Shown here one piece after another: positions 7,660 through 14,296 of a stretch of 20,230 nucleotides of DNA. Below the pieces are notes generated by a model. It saw only the letters and a program-made list of their open reading frames with translations. It was not told where the DNA came from and made no database searches. This stretch comes from Actinomycetota bacterium (GTDB lineage: Bacteria > Actinomycetota > Humimicrobiia > Humimicrobiales > Humimicrobiaceae), in contig JADHVN010000011.1 of assembly GCA_016783995.1 (NCBI GenBank), forward strand, positions 1-20,230, in the 5' to 3' direction. Within the stretch, counting starts at the first letter, position 1. Each line of letters opens with the position of its first letter. The position numbers and the translations under genes were made by a program.

Positions 7660-9042
7660 TCAATTTGATTTATTTTTATTTTTTATCTTTTGTACAAATA
7701 AAGTAAGGCCTTTAATTGAAATTATTATGACATGTTCGCCTTTGTTGATTTTTTTCTTATTTTTTGAGATTGCATTCCATATTTCTCCATCAATTTTTAT
7801 TTGACCATCAGGATTTAAGGTTTCTAGAGTTATTGCAGTTTCACCAATCATTCCAGATTTTCCGGTGACTGGTTTTCTTATATGAGTTTTATATACTGCT
7901 CTTACTACGATGATTATAAAACCAGATACTACAATGGTTACACATATTATCAGTGTCTTTGCTATTTTAAGATAAGGAGCACCGGTATCAATGAGTAAAA
8001 ATGAACCTATTAGCATGGATATTATTCCTAATATGGATAATATACCTCCAAGATTTAATTTTATATCCAGTATAAATAAAATTATTGCTAAAATTATAAG
8101 ACCAAGACCTGCATAATTTATAGGCAGGATGCTAAAAGAATATAGACCTAGTATTATAAATAAAACACCTATAGCCCCTGATATTCCAAGTCCAGGTTGA
8201 GAAAATTCGTAGATAATTCCGAATATTCCAATAATAAATAATAAGTATGCTATATTTGGGTTAGAAATTATATGTAGGAATTTAGAAATAAAACTCATTT
8301 CTATTTCTTCTGTAACTGCATTGCTGGTATTTAAAACAAAAGTATTTTTTTGTTTATTTATAATCTTCCCATCAACCTTTTCCATAAGTTCTTTTAGATC
8401 AGATGAAATAAAATCTATTACTCCCAGTTCCAAAGCTTTATCTGCAGTAATGGAATCACTTTCTCTAACTGCTTTTTCAGCCCAATCAGCATTTCTATCA
8501 TGGAGGCTTGCAAGGCTCCTGATAAAAGATACGGAGTCATTCACTACCTTTTCCATCATTTCTTCAGATATTTGTTGTTCTCCTCCTAAATTAACGGGGT
8601 GTGCAGCGCCAATATTAGAACCAGGGCTCATGACGGCAATATCACTTGCATATATTATAAATACACCTGCCGAAGCTGCTCTTGCACCATCTGGGTAGAC
8701 AAATACTATTACTGGGGCAGCAGTATTTAAAATGGTTTTTATTATTTCTCTCATTGAAGTTTCTAATCCCCCAGGGGTATCCATAAGTATTATGAGTCCA
8801 GAACCATCTTCCTGTGATTTTTCCAGGCATTTACCCAGGTAATTTGCTGTGGAAGGGTCAATTATACCTTCTATATTACATGTATAGAAATGATTAATTT
8901 CAGCAGTGGCCTTATTTTCATCTGCGTAAATTTCATCAGTGAATGTTACTAAAAAAAGTGATAGAGAAATAAAAAAAGCTAATAAGAATAAGATTCCCTT
9001 TATGTATTGATTTTTTTTATTTCTAATTGAATAAATTTTCAT
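7660..9042 (-). CDS. NfeD family membrane-bound serine protease (ClpP class)
   Basis: A 460-residue, full-length NfeD of the long type. A signal or anchor segment (residues 15-33) leads a ClpP-like protease domain (about 45-240). MDTPGGLETSMREII, the catalytic block ARAASAGVFI with S124, and VVNDSVSFIRSLA follow in order. K165 lies 41 residues after S124, the same spacing as the Ser97-Lys138 dyad of Pyrococcus PH1510-N. Four to five transmembrane helices follow (about 257-385), then a C-terminal OB-fold NfeD domain (KSGMIGETAITLETLNPDGQ to the end). It is expected to be a membrane protease acting outside the cytoplasm on the slipin encoded next. The ATG at 9042 has no clear Shine-Dalgarno site. 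The preceding 229 bases carry an inverted repeat. Confidence 0.94.
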   Translation of the reverse strand: MKIYSIRNKKNQYIKGILFLLAFFISLSLFLVTFTDEIYADENKATAEINHFYTCNIEGIIDPSTANYLGKCLEKSQEDGSGLIILMDTPGGLETSMREIIKTILNTAAPVIVFVYPDGARAASAGVFIIYASDIAVMSPGSNIGAAHPVNLGGEQQISEEMMEKVVNDSVSFIRSLASLHDRNADWAEKAVRESDSITADKALELGVIDFISSDLKELMEKVDGKIINKQKNTFVLNTSNAVTEEIEMSFISKFLHIISNPNIAYLLFIIGIFGIIYEFSQPGLGISGAIGVLFIILGLYSFSILPINYAGLGLIILAIILFILDIKLNLGGILSILGIISMLIGSFLLIDTGAPYLKIAKTLIICVTIVVSGFIIIVVRAVYKTHIRKPVTGKSGMIGETAITLETLNPDGQIKIDGEIWNAISKNKKKINKGEHVIIISIKGLTLFVQKIKNKNKSN

Positions 9043-9085
9043 AATTAGATCATAGATATTTGCAAGTTATTAAAATTGTTAAAAC

Positions 9086-9111
9086 TTAAGAGTTATAAAT
9101 ACATCTCTTAA
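9086..9111. repeat. Inverted repeat in the nfeD leader region
   Basis: TTAAGAG at 9086-9092 is the exact inverse complement of CTCTTAA at 9105-9111, separated by 12 bases. It lies 44-69 bases upstream of the NfeD start, between convergently placed coding ends and starts. It has no T run on either side, so it is not a terminator; it may be an operator or leader hairpin. The stem is only 7 bp and AT-rich, so chance is possible. Confidence 0.35.
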
Positions 9112-9271
9112 ATAGTGCAAATTATATTATACAATAAAAATAGAAAATAATTACCAGTGTAAATAATGCTGTGTTTAGATTAAAAAAGTAATTAAAATAT
9201 TATTTAAGTGAAGAAGTATAAACAAAGAAAGCAAGTATAAAAATTTAAAAAAAGTATTTGCTGGTGATTGG

Positions 9272-9679
9272 TTATATTTTTATTTTTATTGCATTAACTG
9301 GACAGGAGTTCTGGCAAAAACCGCATAATATACATTTATCTTTATCAAAATTTAGCTTAAAATTAATTTTATCAAGGGTTAAAGCTTGTGTTATGCAGAG
9401 GGATGTGCAGAGACCGCAATGCATGCATTGATCTTTGTCCATAATTATATCCTTTGAAGCTTCCTGTATTGTTACGCCTTCTTTAGTAAGATATTCAATG
9501 CCTTTTTCAATCTGATTTTTGTTTCCTTTAATCTCAAGTAATATCTTACCTTCCATTTCTGTTGTTATCTCTGCTCGGAGTATATTAAATTCCAGGTCAA
9601 AATTTTTAACTAATTTATAGGTTATAGGCTTGGTTACAATATTTTCTGGAAATGTCAGAACTAATTTTCTTGTCTTCAT
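9272..9679 (-). CDS. NIL-domain 2[4Fe-4S] ferredoxin protein of homocysteine biosynthesis (MA1822 type)
   Basis: A 135-residue protein in two parts. Residues 1-78 form a NIL domain (the small alpha/beta domain named from methionine-transport ATPases; KLVLTFPENIVTKPITYKLV). Residues 80-135 form a dicluster ferredoxin, with C85-x2-C88-x2-C91-x3-C95 and C116-x2-C119-x2-C122-x3-C126P. In Methanosarcina acetivorans the equivalent MA1822 is needed together with the COG1900 protein MA1821 to make homocysteine from aspartate semialdehyde and sulfide; the clusters probably supply electrons. Here the ATG shares its A with the stop of the COG1900 gene (TAATG), so the two are translationally coupled, which supports the assignment. 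Downstream (toward 9271) there is no obvious terminator. Confidence 0.92.
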   Translation of the reverse strand: MKTRKLVLTFPENIVTKPITYKLVKNFDLEFNILRAEITTEMEGKILLEIKGNKNQIEKGIEYLTKEGVTIQEASKDIIMDKDQCMHCGLCTSLCITQALTLDKINFKLNFDKDKCILCGFCQNSCPVNAIKIKI

Positions 9680-10845
9680 TAAAGCTCCTCTTTGCTGAGT
9701 ATATCAAGGCTGTTTAAATCCTCATCCAGTGGCAGTGAAGTAACACTTGGTGTTAGATAAAAATTGCCACTCATTATCCATTCCTTTAAGACATTTGAAA
9801 TTTCCCTTGCTTTGTAGTAACTGGATATAGAACCTGTTTGGACATCTTTCCCATTTATTTTTATACAGCCACTTCTTAACTGTTTATAGTTTATTTTCCC
9901 ATATGATGGTTTGTTTCTTCTTTGAACAGAATAGTCTATTATTTCAGTAAATATCTCTTCATCCTTTATTTTTAAAAATTGGACCATTTCTTCATCAATT
10001 ACGGGAATAGGAATTCCTACTCCAACAAACATGGTAACTCCATAGCCATAAAAAGTAGCAGCCTTTAAGTATTTGGTATTCATGTTTTTTAAGTTTCCAA
10101 TTAAGGCTAATGCTCCTGCTGGACCGGCAGGAGTTCCATTCTGCAGTCTTTCCCTGCCTGGATTATGCTGGGTTCCCTGCCAGGCAACGTATCCTATTCC
10201 TCCTCCTAGAAAGATTTTTGTTCCTATTCCAATAGTCCTGTAATAGGGATCATTCAGCAGAGGGCTTAGCTGGCCGGCACTGGAGAAAGTAGCATTCCCG
10301 AAGTTAGGAAGAAGTTTCCCCATATATGTGTAAATAATTCTATTAGAAGAATTAGTTGCAACATCGTAATTCTGGTATGCATTTCTTGGATTATAAAGAT
10401 ATGCCTGGTTTATGCTTTCTTTGGTGATATATGTTTCGATTTCTCTTCTTGGATAGCAGTCGGTACCGTAGGATGTTGCTTTTAATTTTATTGGTTTTCC
10501 TGATACTAAATCTTCGATAACATAAGCTCCACCATAATTCATCCCCTCAGTTTCTGATAATTCAGTTGCACCAATATAAGCATCTACAGCTGCTAAACCT
10601 GCATAAGCAGGAACATCATTTAGCAGTACTTTAGTCATTCTTATAGGGGGATCAGAATGACCAAAATTTACAAACGCTCCTGTTGAACACATTGGACCAA
10701 AAGTTGCTGTGGTAACTACATCAATTTCTTTTGCAGTTTTTTCTATTCCATTTTTCTGAGCATAGTCTATTATTTCCTCAGCATTTAGAACTACGGCTTT
10801 CCCACTTTTTATTTTCTTATTTATTTCTTCTATTGTTTTTGCCAT
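9679..10845 (-). CDS. Homocysteine biosynthesis protein, COG1900/DUF39 (MA1821 type)
   Basis: A 388-residue protein covering the whole COG1900 family. Conserved blocks include TATFGPMCSTGAFVNFGH with C53, YGTDCYPRREIETYI with C130, GTKIFLGGGIGYVAWQGTQH and the glycine/alanine-rich GVGIPIPVIDEEM. C53 and C130 match the two conserved cysteines (Cys54 and Cys131) of Methanosarcina MA1821 that carry sulfur as persulfide. The family converts aspartate semialdehyde plus sulfide to homocysteine in methanogens and many strict anaerobes, replacing the O-acyl-homoserine route. It is first in a two-gene unit with the NIL-ferredoxin. No Shine-Dalgarno is visible before the ATG; the 234-base divergent spacer to the ParA gene should hold promoters for both directions. 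The family is sometimes annotated only as DUF39. Confidence 0.94.
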   Translation of the reverse strand: MAKTIEEINKKIKSGKAVVLNAEEIIDYAQKNGIEKTAKEIDVVTTATFGPMCSTGAFVNFGHSDPPIRMTKVLLNDVPAYAGLAAVDAYIGATELSETEGMNYGGAYVIEDLVSGKPIKLKATSYGTDCYPRREIETYITKESINQAYLYNPRNAYQNYDVATNSSNRIIYTYMGKLLPNFGNATFSSAGQLSPLLNDPYYRTIGIGTKIFLGGGIGYVAWQGTQHNPGRERLQNGTPAGPAGALALIGNLKNMNTKYLKAATFYGYGVTMFVGVGIPIPVIDEEMVQFLKIKDEEIFTEIIDYSVQRRNKPSYGKINYKQLRSGCIKINGKDVQTGSISSYYKAREISNVLKEWIMSGNFYLTPSVTSLPLDEDLNSLDILSKEEL

Positions 10846-10926
10846 AAAAAAATGTTGTTTAATATATTAAAAAATATTGGTTAGCCTATTAAAATTAGTA
10901 TTTTATGATACTCTAATATCAATTTT

Positions 10927-10956
10927 TTGCAAATTACCTAATCAAGATTTTATGAT
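10927..10956 (+). promoter_or_regulatory. Candidate promoter for the ParA-bactofilin group
   Basis: TTGCAA at 10927-10932 and TATGAT at 10951-10956 are 18 bases apart. They lie in the 234-base divergent spacer, about 120 bases before the ParA start. The -10 falls in ATTTTATGATA (10947-10957), also present 47 bases upstream at 10900-10910. In such AT-rich DNA this is only suggestive. Confidence 0.35.
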
Positions 10957-11079
10957 ATTGTAGTAGTAAGAAAATAAATAGGTAAATAATTATAGATTTT
11001 TAGAAGTTTGTATTATATAATTTGTATAGTTTAAAACTGTATATCATTTATTAAAGTTCATTCGATTAATAGTATAAGA

Positions 11080-11925
11080 ATGAAAAAAATTGTTTTCTTC
11101 AATACAAAGGGTGGGACCGGTAAAACTACTTTATGTTATAATTATGGATGGTATCTTGCTGAAAAGAGAGATAAGAAAATTCTTTTTATAGATTTAGACC
11201 CACAGACTAACTTAGTCCAGGCATTTAATAAGGGACCATCAAATGTTAGAGGTAATAATCTTGATAAGCTAATAGTTAATTATGTTAAGGGAATAAATAT
11301 AAACTTCAGAGATTATATTATGAAGATTAATGATAACATCGATTTACTCCCATCATCTAATAATATTTCTTTAGTTGAAGAATATTTAACTGATTATTTA
11401 CTCGAAAGGACTTTCAGTGAAAATAAAATTTATAAATCAATGCATAGAAGTATTATAATAAAGAAAATATTAGAAGAAAATATTGTTGATGGGTCTTATG
11501 ATTATGTAATTATTGATTCGCAGCCAAATTTTACCTTGCTTTCAACCACGTCTATTATTTATGCTAAAAATATAATTGTTGTGGTAAAACCAGAATTATT
11601 TTCTTATCTTGATATAAGCTATTTAAATAAGGTTATAAAAAACCTGGAGAAGAAATTTGAGATTGAGGCAAAAATATTTGTTGTAATAATTAATGCTTTT
11701 GAGAAGATAAAGAAAACATCCAAGGATATAATATATAGCCTTGAAAAAAAGTATGGCGACAAATTAAGTATAATTGACCAGAAGATCAGATATCTTGTAG
11801 CTTTTCAGAAGTCTATTTTTTTAAATAGGGAGCCAGTCTTTATGGCATATCCAAATTCAGAAGCTACAAAGGACGTGCTAAAGGCATTTGCTCAGATTGA
11901 TGAATTGGAAGATAATATAATTTAA
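11080..11925 (+). CDS. ParA/MinD-type ATPase without ParB neighbour
   Basis: A 281-residue ParA-family ATPase. The deviant Walker A motif is at residues 10-17 (KGGTGKTT, with signature K10 and catalytic K15). Walker A' follows as LFIDLDPQTNL, and Walker B as YDYVIIDSQPN. The rest (VVVKPELFSYLDI and so on) fits the AAA_31 ParA fold. Such ATPases position DNA or protein cargo by ATP-driven dimerisation on the nucleoid or membrane. No ParB or parS-like array is seen nearby, and there is no N-terminal helix-turn-helix extension of the plasmid type. The next gene is a bactofilin; in Myxococcus xanthus bactofilins organise the ParABS machinery, so an orphan ParA acting with this cytoskeleton is a reasonable inference. 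The ribosome site is weak. Confidence 0.9.
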   Translation: MKKIVFFNTKGGTGKTTLCYNYGWYLAEKRDKKILFIDLDPQTNLVQAFNKGPSNVRGNNLDKLIVNYVKGININFRDYIMKINDNIDLLPSSNNISLVEEYLTDYLLERTFSENKIYKSMHRSIIIKKILEENIVDGSYDYVIIDSQPNFTLLSTTSIIYAKNIIVVVKPELFSYLDISYLNKVIKNLEKKFEIEAKIFVVIINAFEKIKKTSKDIIYSLEKKYGDKLSIIDQKIRYLVAFQKSIFLNREPVFMAYPNSEATKDVLKAFAQIDELEDNII

Positions 11926-11993
11926 ATATATTTAAAGGATGGAAGGAAAAATTTTAAAAAATTTTATGTTTTTTAAAAAAATATTATAATTGT

Positions 11994-12021
11994 TCAAAAC
12001 TTAGTTTATAATTGATATAAT
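11994..12021 (+). promoter_or_regulatory. Candidate internal promoter for bactofilin
   Basis: A perfect -10 TATAAT at 12016-12021 lies 25 bases before the bactofilin ATG, with TTCAAA at 11994-11999 as a poor -35 at 16 bases. Another TATAAT (12007-12012) overlaps the spacer. The 121-base gap after ParA makes a separate promoter plausible, but the -35 is weak. Confidence 0.35.
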
Positions 12022-12046
12022 TAGAATTAATTAAAGGAGGAGTCGT

Positions 12047-12529
12047 ATGGCTTTCGGAGAAGGTGAAGATAAATATTCAGGTAGTGGAGAATCCAGAACA
12101 TTGCTTACAATAACTGGTGATTCCGCAAAGTTAGAAGGAAAGTTTGATATCTCACAATCAATAGAGATAGATTGCGATGTTACCGGAGAACTTCAAGTTA
12201 ATGGGCAGATGGTAATTCAGAAGGATGGTTTCGTAAATGCGGATGTTAAAACAATTGATGCTGAAATAATTGGAAGATATGAAGGGAATATGGAAGCAAG
12301 CGGCAATGTTGAAATTAAAGAAACAGGAATAATAAATGGGAATGTAAAAACAGATTCACTTATAATAAACAAAGGCGGTATTTTCAGCGGTAATGTTACC
12401 AGGATCTCTGCCGAGGAAGCAGTAGAGAAGGAAGATTCAGAAGTATCTGATATTGAAAGTGAAGAGGAAACAGAAGAAATAAAAGAAGCAGAGGAATTTG
12501 AAACAGATGAGAATAATCTAGAATTATAG
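12047..12529 (+). CDS. Bactofilin with acidic C-terminal tail
   Basis: A 160-residue bactofilin. An N-terminal disordered stretch of about 20 residues precedes the beta-helix core (about 24-115), built from repeats such as KFDISQSIEIDCDVTGELQV, then GFVNADVKTIDAEIIGRYEG, then GNVKTDSLIINKGGIFSGNV. Bactofilins polymerise spontaneously into filaments that scaffold cell-envelope enzymes or chromosome-positioning proteins. The C-terminal 40 residues are extremely acidic (EEAVEKEDSEVSDIESEEE and onward), unlike the second bactofilin in this window. The start is clear from AAAGGAGG about 6 bases before the ATG, the strongest ribosome site in this cluster, implying high expression. It lies between ParA and a small membrane protein in the same orientation. 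Confidence 0.95.
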   Translation: MAFGEGEDKYSGSGESRTLLTITGDSAKLEGKFDISQSIEIDCDVTGELQVNGQMVIQKDGFVNADVKTIDAEIIGRYEGNMEASGNVEIKETGIINGNVKTDSLIINKGGIFSGNVTRISAEEAVEKEDSEVSDIESEEETEEIKEAEEFETDENNLEL

Positions 12530-12581
12530 GATTTTTATTGCTTTTACTTATGACCTTTTCTTTCTTTAGGGAGTATTAGGC

Positions 12582-12782
12582 ATGGCTCTTAATCCTAAAA
12601 TTAAGAACCCACTTATTTTAAGCATTGTTTCCACTGTTTTTTTAATTCCAGTATTGGTGCTTACAATGTATATATTTGAAAATGCAGTAAAGTGGCCGAT
12701 GTTGGTTGTTACAGTTGTTATTTATTTTGTGATTATATTTTTAGTATTTCTATATTATAGGAATATTGGTAAGAAACAGTAG
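12582..12782 (+). CDS. Small two-helix membrane protein, unknown
   Basis: A 66-residue protein with two hydrophobic helices, about residues 10-31 (LILSIVSTVFLIPVLVLTMY) and 40-60 (MLVVTVVIYFVIIFLVFLYY), and a short basic tail RNIGKKQ. I do not recognise a family. The positive ends suggest both termini on the cytoplasmic side. The ATG at 12582 has AGGGAG about 9-10 bases upstream. It sits 52 bases after bactofilin and 5 bases before the UPF0280 gene, so it is almost certainly cotranscribed with the latter. A membrane anchor or partner for bactofilin filaments is one possibility, but only position supports it. Confidence 0.75.
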   Translation: MALNPKIKNPLILSIVSTVFLIPVLVLTMYIFENAVKWPMLVVTVVIYFVIIFLVFLYYRNIGKKQ

Positions 12783-12787
12783 ATATA

Positions 12788-13558
12788 ATGGCGAGAAATT
12801 ATAGTGTTAATATTGAAGACTTAATTCCAGAAAAGTTAAGCCGGGATAAAGAAGTATATAGAAGTAGTGTAAAGAATAAGGAAAAATATACCTGGCGAGT
12901 TGTATATAAACAGAGTGATTTATTAATTAGCAGTAATAAAGATATAAAAAAAAAGATAGAGGAGCCTTTAAAGGAGATTTATAAGCTTTTAGAATTTTGT
13001 ATAGAGAAAGATTCATCTTTTAAAAAGAGCCTGTCTCCTGTAAAACCTTCCCATTATTTCCCCAGAATAATTGTTGAAATGTGTCAAAAAACTTCAGTTT
13101 TTAATGTAGGTCCTATGGCAGCTGTTGCAGGAGTGGTATGTGATTACCTGGCAGGAAGATTACAGAAATACTGTGATTGTTTAATAATCGAAAATGGTGG
13201 TGATGTATATATAAAAAGCAATAAAGATGCGAGTGTTGGAGTTTATATAAGAAATAAATATTTTAAAAATAGGGTAGCTTTAAAAATCAGGGCAAGTGAT
13301 ACACCGTGTGGTCTATGTTCTTCTTCCAGTAAGTTTGGTCATTCTTTAAGTTTTGGCCACTGTGATTTAGCTGTAGTTTCTGCTAGATCAGTGATAAGTG
13401 CAGATGGTGCAGCTACAGCTGTTGCTAACAGTGTAAATAGTGCCAGTGATGTAAAATTAACTTTAAATTATTTTAAAAGGTTTGACAGTATAGATGGGAT
13501 CCTAATTATAAAAGATGATAATATCGGACTATGGGGAAATATTGAACTCCTATCATGA
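12788..13558 (+). CDS. UPF0280 family protein (COG2122, ApbE-related)
   Basis: A 256-residue protein with the UPF0280 blocks in order: VGPMAAVAGVV (107-117), ENGGDVYIK (135-143), LCSSSSKFGHSLSFG with C177 (176-190), and SADGAATAVANSVN (204-217). The fold is related to ApbE flavin transferases. It is cytoplasmic by sequence, with no signal peptide. From memory, COG2122 (MA1715 in Methanosarcina) was one of three families found to co-occur with the methanogen sulfur-assimilation enzymes, together with COG1900 and the NIL-ferredoxin; its own reaction is unproven. Those two partners are encoded divergently 2-4 kb away here, which supports a sulfur role. The sequence is rich in cysteine, including C174-x2-C177. 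It starts 5 bases after the small membrane gene, with no strong ribosome site. Confidence 0.93.
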   Translation: MARNYSVNIEDLIPEKLSRDKEVYRSSVKNKEKYTWRVVYKQSDLLISSNKDIKKKIEEPLKEIYKLLEFCIEKDSSFKKSLSPVKPSHYFPRIIVEMCQKTSVFNVGPMAAVAGVVCDYLAGRLQKYCDCLIIENGGDVYIKSNKDASVGVYIRNKYFKNRVALKIRASDTPCGLCSSSSKFGHSLSFGHCDLAVVSARSVISADGAATAVANSVNSASDVKLTLNYFKRFDSIDGILIIKDDNIGLWGNIELLS

Positions 13559-13600
13559 ATAATCTAAGAGAATTATATGGGAATTGTTAGAGTATTTATT

Positions 13601-14089
13601 CTAAATCCTAACACGTTCAGGCCTTAGCGGCTCTTTAATTTCATTTTCAGGCCTTAGCGGCCTTTTAATTTCTATACTTTCTTTAACATTATCAGAACTT
13701 TTATCAGCATAATTCAATTTAAAGACTTCTTCATTTTCAGCTATAATACTTTCACCCTTAAATAACCCGCCTTTAGAAACAGTAAGAAGAGCATCTTTTT
13801 GAGTTAGATTTCCAATAAATTTCCCTGTAGATGTTATTTCTACTTCTCCTGAAGCAACCATTTCTCCTTGGAAACTTCCAGCTATCACCGCGTTTGCGGT
13901 TTTTACAGTTGCTTTTACTTTTCCTTCTTTACCAATTATAAAATCTTTTTGAGATACTATGTCACCATCTACTTTTCCATCAATTCTTGTGGAACCCCTG
14001 GAACGAATTTTGCCTTCGACTATTACACCTTCAGCTATAATAGTTAGACTTTTACTACCAGTAGTCTCAACATCCTTTTTTGAAAACAT
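13601..14089 (-). CDS. Bactofilin with proline/arginine-rich repeated tail
   Basis: A 162-residue bactofilin. The beta-helix core spans about residues 18-118 (SLTIIAEGVIVEGKIRSRGS, then GKVDGDIVSQKDFIIGKEGK, then GEVEITSTGKFIGNL). The tail from about 130 is charged and ends in two near-identical decapeptides, IKRPLRPENE and IKEPLRPERV. Such tails often recruit client proteins. It is encoded convergently with the first bactofilin group, ending 42 bases from the UPF0280 stop. AAGGAAGGT about 8 bases before the ATG at 14089 fixes the start. It diverges from the CapA lipoprotein over a 207-base spacer. The two bactofilins share the core fold but differ in tail charge, so they are unlikely to be recent duplicates with the same job. 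Confidence 0.95.
   Translation of the reverse strand: MFSKKDVETTGSKSLTIIAEGVIVEGKIRSRGSTRIDGKVDGDIVSQKDFIIGKEGKVKATVKTANAVIAGSFQGEMVASGEVEITSTGKFIGNLTQKDALLTVSKGGLFKGESIIAENEEVFKLNYADKSSDNVKESIEIKRPLRPENEIKEPLRPERVRI
13616..13672 (-). repeat. Tandem 30-bp duplication encoding the bactofilin tail
   Basis: Bases 13616-13642 and 13646-13672 match at 25 of 27 positions with a 30-base period; both contain TTCAGGCCTTAGCGGC. The unit encodes one IK(R/E)PLRPE decapeptide. The GGCC/GCGG content is well above the local AT-rich background. The near-identity at DNA level, including synonymous sites, suggests recent slippage duplication. Confidence 0.8.
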
Positions 14090-14296
14090 AATTATACCTT
14101 CCTTTAATAAGTCTTGCTTGTTTAGTTTAAAAGGATTAATCTTCTACTATTTAACTTATTATATTTTTAAAAATTACTTATAGGAAGATATTATATCACT
14201 TTTATTTAAAATATTACCAATTTTTATACTTTAATTTTTTCCTGTAAAAAGATAGAATTATGTGAAATTACAAATTTAAATATTTTTATATTCTTT

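Noticed and set aside
8321..8698. Plus-strand open frame of 125 codons inside NfeD
   Set aside because: Antisense to the protease domain of NfeD, with no ribosome site or recognisable domain.
11080..11925. ParA as a sign of a plasmid or integrated element
   Set aside because: No ParB, replication, integrase or transfer genes; the neighbours are housekeeping and the base composition is continuous.
13586..13614. GTTAG...CTAAC hairpin between convergent genes as a terminator
   Set aside because: The stem is only 5 bp with a long loop and no T run, and half of it lies within the bactofilin coding end.
13621..13663. GGCC-rich direct repeats as a terminator or attachment site
   Set aside because: They are in-frame codons of the bactofilin tail and have no stem-loop plus T run.
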